A stretch of DNA of 64,000 bases, from assembly GCA_949152475.1 (NCBI GenBank), contig OX424561.1:42374802-42438801 (forward strand), in the 5' to 3' direction. Below, piece by piece: positions 49,357-61,766 of the stretch. Position 1 is the first letter of the stretch. Each line of letters starts with the position of its first letter. The stretch is from Terebella lapidaria. Its lineage: Eukaryota > Annelida > Polychaeta > Terebellida > Terebellidae. Both the position numbers and the translations under genes were made by a program. The notes beneath the pieces are model-generated. The model was not told the origin of the DNA, ran no database searches, and saw only the letters and a program-made list of their open reading frames with translations.

Positions 49357-51824
49357 ATTTAAAATATTCGGGTTTGTCTCCCTACACAAAGATTGTCTCC
49401 CTACACAACTCCCTACACAAAGTCTGTCTATCTACAGATAGTCTGTTTGTTATTCTGATTAATTATGCAATTATCGTGATAAACAAGGCATGTATTTTTT
49501 CATGAACGACAATGCCGCTCAGTGCAACTTTTCACCCCCAACGAACACAAGTGGAACTATATTATTGTTTAGTTTGTAAGAGGACTAATCTATGAAATTT
49601 AATTTTCTATTGAAATGTTTTTTGGCCATTTGGTGGTCATTTTGATGTGACAATATTTCGAACTTCAAAAAATAGATATTCTCACAATTGACAAGTTAAC
49701 TATTTAATTCTGTACAGTCATGATTTTAATGTATTTGTATTGTGTATAAAATGGTAAACCTTGAATTGCTCAGACGGCTGGGAACATAGGCACAAAATGC
49801 CCAAAATGGACTCAAGTGCACACATTGGTCTCTCGTACAGAATTCATCAACACAGTGCTAAGTTTTCTATTCTGAGCAATCAGAAAGTCGTATAAGGTTG
49901 ATCATGTGATGTCGTTGCAATTTACCTCTGATGACCTTGAGTGGTAAACCTCGAGGTCACGTCAGGCCTGAACTGTGAAAATTGGCATGTGCAGATGTTT
50001 CTCTTGTAAATAGAACTTATTAGTGTATTATTAATTCCCCATTATAGTCCAAGGTCGACAATTTGGGGGTCACGATTTTACGACTTTTTGAGTGTTCTGA
50101 TATGATTCATTTTTTCAATCATTTCAAACCGTTTCCGTTCAGGAGTTATGCCTTGATAATAGAAACAATGCTGAGATGTTTTTACAGCTCAATATTGACC
50201 GACAAGGTCAAGATCAGAGAAAAGGTCAGAATAAAAAAAATGCAATAACTCTTAATAATTTTCCCCTTAATTTCGTATTTTTCCTATGGTCAGTTCCCCA
50301 TCATATATGCTATATGACCGATACGATTGAAAAACATTATCGCCCAAGGTCGGAAATGTAAAGGGCACCAATTGGAATCACTGATTCGTAATATTTCAAG
50401 TAGTAGTACATGTAATTCCAGAACCTCTGACGATATCCAAAAGAATATTGAACATATAGTATGCTGTATGAATCTCAGAGAATTTTCTAAGTTTTGGGGG
50501 ACAGTGTCAAGAAATCATTTCCTGGTCGAGAATATGGTCAAAATAGAAAAAAAATCGCATGAACCGCACAATGATTTTTGTGTTACTCTATTGCTAATTC
50601 CCCACGATTTGAAGTATTACAAAAAGTCGTACGACCCAAATCCCCGATATCGCCTAGGTCGAAAATGTAAGGGTCATCAGGGTAATTTTGATAACTAAAT
50701 CTGAAGGGGTGAGGATCTGCAATCTCTGATTGTCCCTTTTCAGCTGCTATTGATTGCAACCTTTAGAACCTCAAGTCGGTCAACAGCCAGAGAAACTCAA
50801 CAATATCACCAGTAGATTATTCGTCACCAAAGACATGGGTGTAGACACCAATATTGCTTCATATCTGCCATAGAAGCCAGATTATATACCAAAACGAGAT
50901 TTCAGGAATTTTTGACGGCCATGATGAAAAAGAACAACACAGGTTGTACTTCCACAATTGGTGATGAGGGCATCTGCACCTCTATTGTTGGATAGGGCCA
51001 AGTGAAGTGCTGATTGAAGTGATTGGTTGAGAAAGTGTCAATTCCCCATGATTTTCACACAGCCATTTTTAATTGAGAGACAAACAACAGTCAGAGTGCC
51101 TCAACAATACTATCAATGAATCCATTGACATCTAAATTATGGGAGTAGACACAGAAATCTTGTCTCTATCTGCAGTAGAAGCAGATTTATATCTCAAAAC
51201 AGGATTTCACAAATTTTGGCAGTCATTTCGAGCACGACTTTAAAAAAAAGTTGATTTTTCCAGGTTTTGATGGCAACTCTTTTGAATTCTGAAGTAGCCA
51301 AGCGAACAAACAGTCATAGAGAATCGGCAGTGTCAGCATTAGATTCCTTGTCATCGAAAACATGGGTGTATAGCCACCGAAATCTCCTCTCTATCTGCCA
51401 TAGAATCTGAGTTATAGGTCAAAACGTGGTTTCACAAATTTGGTGGCGGCCATTTTGAAAATGATGTCACACAGCTATTTCATCTTAATTGATGAAGGTG
51501 GCACCAATTTGGGGGGAATGTTGTAAAAGGAAATCGAAAACAAGTCCTTATATCGTCTTGTGGAGGTGCACAGGGATCTACCTAGCTCATGGAATTAATC
51601 ATCAGTCTCTTACTAGACTAAATGTTTCGTCCTTGCCATAGTTACTTTGGTTGCCATGGCAACAACGCATTCAAAATTCATCTTATGTCAAAATATATTT
51701 GTTTTATCAGACTTGTAGCATTTCACAAAAAAATGGCGTTTTTGTCCAAATTTGTTATATATTTATTCCTAGATGTCTGCAATGCCTAATATGATTTCGA
51801 TATTCGCATAGCTAAAAGCTTGAA
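49357..51824. other. No gene recognised
   Basis: About 2.5 kb of AT-rich DNA. Several positions repeat a theme of CATAGAA..CAGA..TATA..TCAAAAC (50,870-50,900, 51,175-51,200, 51,400-51,425), suggesting a very diverged ~250-bp tandem repeat. No ORF has coding features. Confidence 0.45.
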
Positions 51825-52800
51825 TTCGGTGAAGCAGACACATGTTACTAAACCCCGAATTTCTCAGATTGCCATTGGAGTTGAAAAGTATTTCAGACAT
51901 TTCCTGAAACTAGAGGCTTTCCTGGTCATTTTGGTATATGACTCGTCCTGTTACTCTTCCGGTTGAGGTCCCTCAAAAAATTGGACCCCGGTTTGCAGCA
52001 CTAATTTCTGAGATATCGACGACAATGAAAAATGCCGACTCGGCTAAAAAAATTCAGGTCAAAGTCAACGTTCATTCCTAGTACTCCCCAGATACTGTAT
52101 GTTTGTCTAGGGCCATGAGTCTGAAAATAATGTCTGTTTCGCACTACTAAGCACCGTTTCGGAGATGTCGAGGAAAACAATGAATGCTGACTCAGTGAAA
52201 AAATTTAAGGTCAATGTGAAAGGTCATCCCTAATACCCTTAAGAAAAAGTCAAAAGTCATCCCTAATACCCTTAAGACATGCTTGTCTAGGTCCAGGAGT
52301 CTGAAAATAACATCCGTTTCGCTCCCTGACGCAACGTTTCCGAGAAATATTGACGAAAATGAAAAATGCTGACACAGCGAAAAAATTTAAGGTCAAGGTC
52401 AAAGGTCATCCCCTAACCCCTTAGACATAATTGTCTAGGATGACGAGTCCGAAAATAACGTCCGTTTCGCTCTACGGCCGCTGTTTCTGAGATATCGACG
52501 AAAACGAGAAATGCCGACTCAGCGAGAAAATTTCAGGTCAAGGTCTAAAGTCATCCATGATACCCCTTAGACATGTTTGTTTAGGAGATATCGAGATATC
52601 CGAGATATCGACAAAAACGAAAAATGCCTACTTAGCGAAAAAAATTTAAGGTCAAGGTCAAAAATCATCCCCAATACCCCCTTAGACATGTTTGATTAGG
52701 GTGACGAGTCCGAAAATAATGTCCGATTCGCTCTACGAGGCACCGTTTTCGAGATATCGACAAAAACGAACAAGGGCCACTGGCCTCAAAGGAAGAGCTT
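51825..52800. repeat. Diverged relative of the 148-bp satellite
   Basis: From 51,970, about five units of ~150-170 bp contain GACGAGTCCGAAAATAA, TCCGTTTCGCTCTACG and TCAAGGTCAAAGGTCATCC. The TTTCGCTCTACG..CACCGTTTCCGAGAT core is shared with the satellite at 32.1-34.4 kb. The leading part (51,825-51,967) is the inverted copy of 43,258-43,400. Confidence 0.7.
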
Positions 52801-52849
52801 CGAAAATGTTTGCACAGAACTATTTAAAAACCCTTGAATACTGTATTTG

Positions 52850-53010
52850 ATTTGGTACATATATGTTGTGGCCATATTGTAACTCTACTGGGCAGAATCT
52901 ATACCTTGTTGGGCCAATAAATTTGTCATGTAACTATTTTCTTGTCATGTAACTATTTTTATTGTAGTCAATGATAGACTTAACTAGTAAAAATAATGAT
53001 AACCTATTCG
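52850..53010 (+). repeat. Relic unit of the ~131-bp array
   Basis: One diverged unit with ACCTTGTTGGGCC and AATGATAGACTTAACTAG, related to the array at 31.5-35.7 kb. A second relic is at 53,635-53,770. Confidence 0.55.
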
Positions 53011-53251
53011 GTTAGTCATGACTGGATAGAACTTTTTAGGGCCCGGATGAGTCGGAAATTTCCAACCCGGGTACCTGTGTCGTCTAACCCGACCCGTCCA
53101 AATATATAGCAAAATTTGAATGATACTCACTGAAGCAATTTGAAACACGTAAACGCCAGACATTGATCTTTGACTAATATTATTTGTTTCGTTAGTAATT
53201 ACCGGTATTTTCAAGTTTGAGAAAGATCACAATGTCATGACCTCATATAAA

Positions 53252-53634
53252 ACTATTGGCTTTTTCCTGATGATTTCCTTGTCATTCTTGTGATTTTACT
53301 AGTGTTCATCACAAATATTCAAAACTATATCTTTATTTGTTCTCAAATACGGGTAACGAAATTCCGATCCAGGTAATTGTATGACCCGCCCCAAATTTGG
53401 GTACCTGTCGACTCGTCTGGGCCCCAGAACCTTTACATTTTAACTATTGGCTTTTTCCTGATGATTTCCTTGTCATTCTTGTGATTTTACTAGCGTTTAT
53501 CACAAATATTCAAAACTATATCTTTATTTGTTCTCAAATACGGGTAACAAAATTCCGATCCAGGTAATTGTATGACCCGCCCCAAATTTGGGTACCTGTC
53601 GACTCGTCTGGGCCCCAGAACCTTTACATTTTCC
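53252..53634 (+). repeat. ~190-bp tandem duplication
   Basis: Two almost identical units starting AACTATTGGCTTTTTCC (53,252 and 53,442). Each contains the GTATGACCCGCCCC/GTCGACTCG repeat also found in the UQCRFS1 intron. Confidence 0.8.
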
Positions 53635-53770
53635 AACCCAATAATAAATGTTTCTTGTCATAATTATTTTTATTGTAGCCAATAAGACTTAATCAATAAA
53701 ACTAATGTTACTTATTCCGTTACAGCCATGAAATCTCTACAAGTCAGAAGCTTTACCTTGTTGAACACGA

Positions 53771-54743
53771 TTAAAAATCACCCGACTATTATTTGGACCA
53801 ATGTGTAAGATTTTCAAGGTTCTGAATATGTTTTTCTGATTTAGGAGGCACAATGTTTTCTGAGCTTTAGTCTTAGATTTAAATTTTTTTAGTGATTTTT
53901 TTTCAGTGTTTTGATTTGTACTGCAGAGACATTTCAGTAACTTGTCTGCATTTCCAATAATTCATGACATGCATGAAAGCTTTTTTCATTAATGCGATCA
54001 TGTTTCTCCTTGCCCAAATGTTGGTTTTAAGATCAGCGTACATGTGTCAGTGTGCAGTGTGTAGTGTCAGCTGCCAAATACTGAAGTAGCCTACCCCAAA
54101 TTGCCGCTCGTGTGACTGCTTTCAAAATTAGCACTGACAATTCTCGTCAGCAATATAAAACTGTCATAAACATGATAAACATGATAAAAGTGCTAGATCT
54201 AGTATCCATTTGTTTCTGCTTATTTCAGGAGGAAACTAAGTTTTTTCCCATGTAAAAGCTCGGCAAATCTGCCAAGTTTTGTTTGTTTGTTTCCGACTGT
54301 TCCTCTTAGTCAAATCTCGTTGAAATCTCGCTTCACTTCAGTGGCATTTTTGATTCAATTCCCCCATAAACAAGCTTTCGGTGGTGATATTTTTATGAAG
54401 TATTACCAGTAAAGTAGGAAAGAGTCATAGAAAAGACCATTTATTTGGGTCGTAACAAGTATTTACACAAATACCGCACTCAGTTGGACGATCTCTTGGC
54501 GGCCGGCATTTTGACCTTGACCCTGAAGCAAATTTTTTGGGCAGTACGCTAATTGGCGGGACTTGCTCACGTGATAATTTGCATATCATTATATCCACGT
54601 GTATTTCATTTACATGTGGGTGTGTCCGCCAAGACAGCCACCGATTGGACACTTCAGTGACTATCTGGCTGGCTGGCTGGCTCAGGGGCCACAGCCTGAT
54701 TGAATTTGCCTACTGGAATATGGAATACCACCACTAACACATA
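53771..54743. other. No gene recognised
   Basis: AT-rich DNA with no repeat family or coding signal I can name. Confidence 0.5.
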
Positions 54744-56082
54744 ACTAGACATAAAAGCCTATAGGCTTTGTGGCATCCCCCAATTTTTCTTTTCTTTTCT
54801 AATGGTGAAACTTGACTGTTATTATAATACATATACCAGGATTATTGAACACAGGTGGGAGTGAGAGTTCAAATTATAGCAGTTGCTCACTAGACAAATG
54901 TCCATCAGATATTTGTTTTAATCTCAATAGGTATTAAATGTACAGACATGACAGACATTCATAATACAAGCAAAAAGGAAATTATTCTGGGTTCTGGCTA
55001 AGTAAAACAATGATAATTTGGTCACTGCATGTGAAATACAGCTAGAAAACAAAACAATGCATGTAGTTTCATCCAGATAAACACAGTGCTGTTTTAACTG
55101 AATACAATGAACAATTGACCGGCAACCAAGGCCCAGGCAGACCTTCAAAGCTGTTATCTTCAGTTTGGGTCATCATTATATAACCACCTATTGTTTTCTT
55201 TAGAAAGGGAAGGAGGGCATTGTTCCAACCTGTTGGTGTTAGTATAGTAAACTGGGGTGAGGGGACAGGAGAGGGGGGGGGGGGGGGGTGGGGAGAGGGG
55301 CAGTGCATACAAGTCACTGATACATTGCTACATTCATATGCAGATTAGACTGGCTGACAGTGGAGGTGGGGGAGGGAGAGGGGGGGGGGGGGGGTTTTGC
55401 CTTATCACAGGCATTACTGAGCAGGGCTCTCATATACTGCACTGGCTGAGAGGGCAGAGCCTAGCCTCATGCTGGACATGCAGGCTGCAGTCAGTGAATA
55501 CAGTAGCATGGCTCAGTCACAGTATTACATCTGCATGGGGGCAGGCGAGGGAAAAATTCTAAGTCCAAAAAAAAATACACCCAAAAAATTTTTTCCCCCT
55601 GGAAATTGCCTGAATCAAATTATGACATTGACAGGAATCGCTATATATTGCACTGGCTGAGAGGGCAGAGCCTAGCCTCATGCTGGACATGCAGGCTGCA
55701 GTCAGTGAATACAGTAGCATGGCTCAGTCACAGTATTACATCTGCATGGGGGCAGGCGAGGGAAAAATTCTAAGTCCAAAAAAAAATACACCCAAAAAAT
55801 TTTTTCCCCCTGGAAATTGCCTGAATCAAATTATGACATTGACAGGAATCGCCCGATTTTTTTTTCCAAAATGGCCGCTGGCGGCCATCTTGGATTTCGG
55901 GTCTCGACGAAAAACAATAGGGGTTAGGAGCAAAGTCTTTCGGATGAGCTGTGAAAATTTCGGAAAGATAGATTAAGGCGTTCAAGAGTTATGATCCGGA
56001 AACCGAACGGCGGAAGAAAAAAAAAAAAAAAAAAAACAGACAAAAACATAAGGCCTCCCGATTTTCAATCGGGATGCCTAAT
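54744..56082 (+). mobile_element. ACTAGA-type Helentron-like element, copy B
   Basis: Nearly identical to copy A (43,818-44,966) from ACTAGACATAAAAGCC to the AATCGGGATGCCTAAT end. It is longer because of a 211-bp internal tandem duplication (about 55,430-55,851). The close match implies recent movement of this subfamily. Noncoding. Confidence 0.75.
55430..55851 (+). repeat. 211-bp tandem duplication within copy B
   Basis: Two units starting GCACTGGCTGAGAGGGC and ending GACAGGAATCGC, nearly identical. Copy A has only one. Same-frame landmarks lie at 55,469 and 55,680. Confidence 0.85.
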
Positions 56083-57430
56083 TATTATGTTGCCGGATCA
56101 ACTTGTTTTTCATTTTTGCAATAGCATACTGTATCTACATATTGTGCGGAATGTATTTGCAAAAGTTTGAGTGCTTATGATTGCAAGAAATCACTGTTTC
56201 AGTGAAGATCAAAACGGGAGTGGTGATGGGTATGAAACGGTGACATACAAAAAAAAAACGGTCGGAACACACGTCTCCTGGGCTTACTATCACAATAACT
56301 TATTACATTAACCATGATTAGGTATATGGATATCATTTTCCTCCCAACGGGCCCTTGGCCCTCCCAATTAGCCACAGTTGAATGGCCTGTTGTGGTTCCA
56401 AGTGGCACTTTCAAGAATGTAAACAAAAGAAAAAAAAAAAAAAACATCATATAGGAATAGCCCTGCTCTTGCTAAAAACAGTGTTTAACGAGTTAGAAAA
56501 ATCAAAGTATAGACACACAAATCAAATAATTTAGCAAAATTACTGTATTTAAAAATCTTAGTTTGGACACACACAACAGCCCGTTTCTACCCCCGGCTGG
56601 CCCATTTCTCCATTCTACGCTCCGTTTCTGCAAATCTGGCCTGTTTCTGAATTCTTATGTACCGCTGAAAACAACCCTCAGTAACGTATTGGCGACTTTT
56701 GGAATGCGGCGAACTCAGGACAAATGGCTCCTAAATCTAGTCTAGGTAGACCTAGCATATTTTACCTATTTGTTAATGATTTCGGCAAATCTCCATGGAA
56801 AATAAAGAATATTTTTACGTTATTGGGTACCCAGTTCCTGAGTCTGAATTCTTGAGTTCTTATGTATCGCTGAAAACAACCCTCAGTACTGTATTGGGGA
56901 CTTTTGGAATGAGGTATTATGGTACTTGGTGAACTAGAAGTTGGAACTCTCAACGCAGAGTGCGGAAAGGCTCAAACCGGAAGCAGGGACTTCATGGGAC
57001 CAAAACAAGTTGCCAAGTTTGCATTGCAGTTGCATATTTTACCTATTTGTTGATGATTTCGGTAGATTTCCATGAAAAATAGAGAACATTTTTATGTTAT
57101 CGGGTACCCGGTTCCTGAATCTGTGACCGGTCACAGGTGAATACCGAACCGCCAGCGGTTAACTGTAAACTCATCGTGCCCCTACTTATGGCACTGTTTT
57201 GCGTGAAGTATGGATTTTCTTGGCACTCGTCACCTCATTCAGGCTGAGCGTTTAGTCCGGATGAGGGGACTCTTGCCAGGAAAAACCCATACCGAATGCA
57301 AACCCGTTCCTCTATGTATTTTCTTGTATGCTGATACAGAATTAAAGGCTTTTTCCTAACATTCGGGTTGCAAGTACAATAACGCAATCTGAGACATAGG
57401 CTGTGATTGGTTCAAAACTAGTCAAAAGAT
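56083..57430. other. No gene recognised
   Basis: It holds a single-end relic of the CTCTGATTTTTC MITE (56,485-56,512) and a diverged duplication: text around ACCTATTTGTT.ATGATTTCGG and CTGAAAACAACCCTCAGTA recurs at 56,660-56,830 and 56,870-57,120. No coding features. Confidence 0.45.
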
Positions 57431-58096
57431 ATGGCGCTGATTGGTCACATCCACATTTGCCCCGGTTACCATGCGCTAAGGCTGCCAAAGCGATCAGGCC
57501 TCATATTATCATACCCGTATGCACGAGTGTCATAACACTCGTCATCCATCACTTAACCTGTAGTTTGATAGTTTTCAATGGCGGCCTGATCAATTTGGTG
57601 GCCCTATCACCTGTGACCCATTGCCCCTAGTGGCACTTTACAGCATGGCGCTAATTTGTCACATCCACATTTGCCCCTAGTGGCACTTTACAGCATGGCG
57701 CTGATTGGTCACATCCACATTTGCCCCTAGTGGCACTTTACAGCATGGCGCTGATTGGTCACATCCACATTTGCCCCTAGTGGCACTTTACCATGTTTAC
57801 AGCATGGCGCTAATTGGTCACATCCACATTCGCCCCTAGTGGCACTTTACAGCATGGCGCTGATTGGTCACATCCACATTCGCCCCTAGTGGCACTTTAC
57901 AGCATGGCGCTGATTGGTCACATCCACATTCGCCCCTAGTGGCACTTTACAGCATGGCGCTGATTGGTCACATCCACATTCGCCCCTAGTGGCACTTTAC
58001 AGCATGGCGCTGATTGGTCACATCCACATTTGCCCCTAGTGGCACTTTACAGCATGGCGCTGATTGGTCACATCCACATTTGCCCCTAGTGGCAAT
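57431..58096 (+). repeat. 50-bp tandem array, about 11 units, interrupted by a MITE
   Basis: Units read ATGGCGCTGATTGGTCACAT, CCACATT(T/C)GCCCC and TAGTGGCACTTTACAGC. The first unit is separated from the rest by the MITE at 57,475-57,606. One unit has an extra CCATGTTTA near 57,790. Confidence 0.9.
57475..57606. mobile_element. 132-bp MITE, second copy
   Basis: Same family as 5,124-5,253, with CTAAGGCTGCCAAAGCGATC and GATCAATTTGGTGGCCCTAT ends. Flanking GGTTACCATGCG and CCCATTG are also shared with the first copy, so the real element may be slightly longer. Confidence 0.7.
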
Positions 58097-58114
58097 TTAT
58101 CCCACATTCGCTCT

Positions 58115-58901
58115 GATCATGTCATCTTGAAGGCGCACCGCTAGTTTACATGCTCGAATAAAGGATAAACATCAACTTCTTCTATTAAATAAATGTTCAG
58201 GCATACCTACGAACTAAACAGTTGATGACTGAACAATTATTTAATAAGTTGATATTTATCCTTTATTCGAGCATGTAAACTATACTCTGATTTTTCTAAC
58301 TCGTTTACACCATTTTTTGCTGATATTTTTGCGATGCTAAATCGTATCGTGTTATAATTTGGCATAGCTCAACTTGGGACCAAACGGCAATTTTCTGCGA
58401 ATTTTCAGTCTTCTACTCATGAAGACTGATAAAGTTAGTAATCTACTGCAATGATAAATTCCTCCTCAAAACTTTTCGACTGCATGTCAACATACATTGT
58501 TTATTTTGAGCGCGTGACGGAACAGTCTATTCAGTTGATTCACGCAGGGAGCGCTGGTTAGGAATGGGACCGTCCCAGCCTGTAATTGTATATAATACTG
58601 CAGCGCACGCCCCCATAGTACCTGACTTGAACTTGTCCACTTGAATTACGTAATGAGTAAGGCAATATGGCAGCGCCCTACAGCAGTGAAAATCCTCGCT
58701 TAAATTGAACTTTTGTGTTTTGAAAGAAACATGTAGCGTTTTGGAAGCCAGGTTTGTGAAAATCTATTGCCGTTTGCATCATAGACATGTAATATTCAGT
58801 TAAATAGTTCGCCTGAGGTCATTTGATTGAAACAAAGGCAAAAAGTGTAAACGAGTTAGAAAAATCAGAGTATAGCGGTGCGCCTTCAAGTTAACATGAT
58901 C
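58115..58901. mobile_element. Outer inverted-repeat element with two nested units
   Basis: The outer arms are GATCATG..ATCTTGAAGGCGCACCGCT (58,115-58,142) and its near complement (58,874-58,901). Inside lie a palindromic unit (58,144-58,281; arms GTTTACATGCTCGAATAAAG and complement) and a CTCTG MITE (58,285-58,870). Confidence 0.6.
58285..58870. mobile_element. 586-bp TA-target MITE, CTCTG type
   Basis: Same ends as the element at 20,602-21,165 (CTCTGATTTTTCTAACTCG), bordered by TATA on both sides. The middle is different, so internal sequence varies while the ends are kept. Confidence 0.65.
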
Positions 58902-59053
58902 CGACATCATCCTGCGTTTTTCCCGGAATTGGTCTCTAATGTCAGCGCCGCCACTAAAAAAATCAAATTCAAAATCGCATTTTGATTTGTCTTCATTTGG
59001 ATTTTGGTGGCAATGTTTGGGTTTCAGACTCTCAGTAGTGAGTAGATTCTAAA

Positions 59054-59615
59054 CTCAAGTTCAACACAAAACCTCATATGATATTTGGCGATAACTTTGC
59101 TTCGGATGGTCGGATCAATTTGAAATTTTATTTGTTTCTATTTGGCATGAAACCGTATTTTTTAACTAAATTTCAGACTTCTATCTTGAAAATTGAAAAA
59201 GTTGGCAATCTACTCCAATGTTAAATTTCACATCAAACGTGAAATTTGCACGTTTGAACAGAATTCGGCATGTTGTTCGATGTTCACACTGCACAGTACT
59301 TTGTAAGAATGATATTCTATTAGAATACACCTATATGATTCTTCTAACTCAAAAACTTTCCTCGTATTACATTTCTTAGCGGAATAAAGATCATGAAATC
59401 CCCAAATTTGCTTGAATTCCTGTGATCTGATTAGTGCCCCACATTTAACATTGGGGTAGATTGCCAACTTTTTCAGTTTTCAAGATATAAGTCTGAAATT
59501 TGGTGAAAAAATAGGGTTTTGCGCGAAATGGGAGCAAATAAAATTTCAAATTGATCCGACCATTCTAAAAGAAGTTATCGCCAAAAATCATATGAGGTTT
59601 TGTGTTGAACTTGAG
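59054..59615. mobile_element. 562-bp TA-target MITE, CTCAAG type
   Basis: Inverted arms of about 180 bp start CTCAAGTTCAACACAAAACC and contain GATCAATTTGAAATTTTATT and GTTGGCAATCTAC. Subterminal parts are shared with the CTCTG type, so these are sister families. A shortened copy is at 7,821-7,989 and a fragment at 60,048-60,135. Confidence 0.65.
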
Positions 59616-61760
59616 TATACTTTCACTTCAGCCTGGCCAAGCCTGGTAGACTCTACTAGTGGTAGACTCTATTAAAGGCCTACGGGAATAGGCCTACAAC
59701 ACGCACAGCGTAAACAAGCAACACAATATATGTGGTTGAAATAGATGCAAATGCTGCAATACTAGGTTTACCAGTGTCTATCGTTCCATCAGCGAAATTA
59801 AAGGCGAAATCCAGAAAAGTTCACAAAAAGATGTCAACTTCTGTTCTGGAATATCCGGGTATTTCCGCCCGACCGGGGGTGGCGCTGTGCTGCTTCTTTG
59901 CGCGTTCCATTCAAAAGATGGCGCCACTGTTGACATTACCACTTGACTTGTATGCAGGACACTTTGATTAAATTGGGGCAACATTCAATCCTTCATACAA
60001 GAGGCCTCTCGGCCTCGAGCGCTCCGCTGCAAAACTTCAACTGGTAGTAAACTCAAGTTCATCCATCAGTGAAACACGCTCTTTGGCCGTAGTTTCGTTT
60101 TGAATAATCGGATCAATTTGAAATTTTGTGTGTATTAAGGTGGATCGCGACACCTGAAAATTTCCATAGACTTCATTAATTTATGCTACTATAATCATCT
60201 TTGTATACATTAAGTTCTAAATAACAGATAAAAATGATATGTCACCATGCTGGTTTTTCTGGTATAACATTTATGAAGAAGTGTGTATTACTAGATAGAT
60301 ACACGTGAAAACGCGTTATTTTTTCCTTCTGTGTTGCTCACAAAGTAATCGTAACTTAGGGAGCTTTTTGCAGAGAAAAATAATCCCCACACGAATTAAT
60401 TGGTAATTATTTAATTGGTCAATAGTTATTATTGGTTTTGAGTACAAAAAATAATATGTGTAAATAGATTACAATAAATAAACAGCCTTTTGACAATAAC
60501 TTTACAGGTTGTAAAAATACCTGGATTTAACTCGGAAACATTTCACTAAATTGCACAAACATCGTCGCATTGTGGGAAATTGACCCATAAAGTCAGCAAT
60601 TTTAACATCGTGAAGTGAAGGGAACATCCTGAGGGTAATATAGAAGAAGAAAAAAAACATAGGTCACCATATCGGTTTTCAATGTACAGCGCGACGTGGC
60701 AGTGGACTAGATTTTCAAAATATGCTGATATTCAATGAATTGATCGACACAGATATCATAAATTATATTAACTGATATATTATCATTCCAGGTGTAAAAT
60801 AAATTTGAAATCAATGGATGTAACTGATAACGATAAAAAAATCTTACATAGAGTAGGCCCCAATTAATAATTTGGATGTATACCACCCCGGGGCGACTTC
60901 CCTGGCGACGCTTAACAACAGCACTCACAATTTCATGAATACGAATAAACGAGTGATGGTATCATGATTGATACAGTGGCTATATCAGCAATCGTAATAC
61001 CAGGGTAAGAAATGCAATGAATAACAAGACAAAATGGGTGATGGGAAACACTTTTTGAACATAGATCTACAAAAGTCTGAAAATTAGTTGAAATGCCAAT
61101 AACGTTGCCCATATAAGCTGCGGTATCAAGTTCATTAGATCTTGATAGAACGCGGATGATACACAACTTAGGGGGCTTTAAAGTTATAATTCTCTCAATA
61201 TTTATGCTCAGCAACTTTACGGTAGCTATCAAAATATTTGTTGTTGCCATTCAAATTACATTCTGAGTTATTTGTGAGTGAAGAAGCACCGATGTCTGCC
61301 GATGAAAATGTCCGTTTTGCCTACATCATGTTCGAAGAAACATCGGATGAATAGGCCTACAGTATACAGAAATGAACTAAACGGTCGATTTCGCATGTTC
61401 GTATATTTCGTAGGCTACATGGGAACCGCTCATGTCGATCTCTACCCGCGTCCATGCTCGCCGGTTTAATTAGAGTAAAGATATGAGCTGAGCGATTTAG
61501 CTCGCCGAATGGTATAAGCCTAGCCTCATAGGCCCTAGGGTTGATATGACCAATTATTGGCTGCATTTAAATCAATGTTAAATTGGGCAACTTCGGGTGT
61601 GCGTTTCACCTTTCCAAAAAAAATTAGGGCTTTAAGTCTAACTAGAGTGTATCATTTTTATGTTCTTATACCGTGGAGATGGTTTCCCTGATCATTTTGG
61701 TTTTTACAGAACTTGAAAATCTCAATCAAAACCTGAGATATTTCTATTTTCGTGAATTAC
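59616..61760. other. No gene recognised
   Basis: About 2.1 kb of AT-rich DNA with no coding feature. The only repeat noticed is the CTCAAGTTC fragment near 60,048-60,135. Confidence 0.5.
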
Positions 61761-61766
61761 TTTTTG

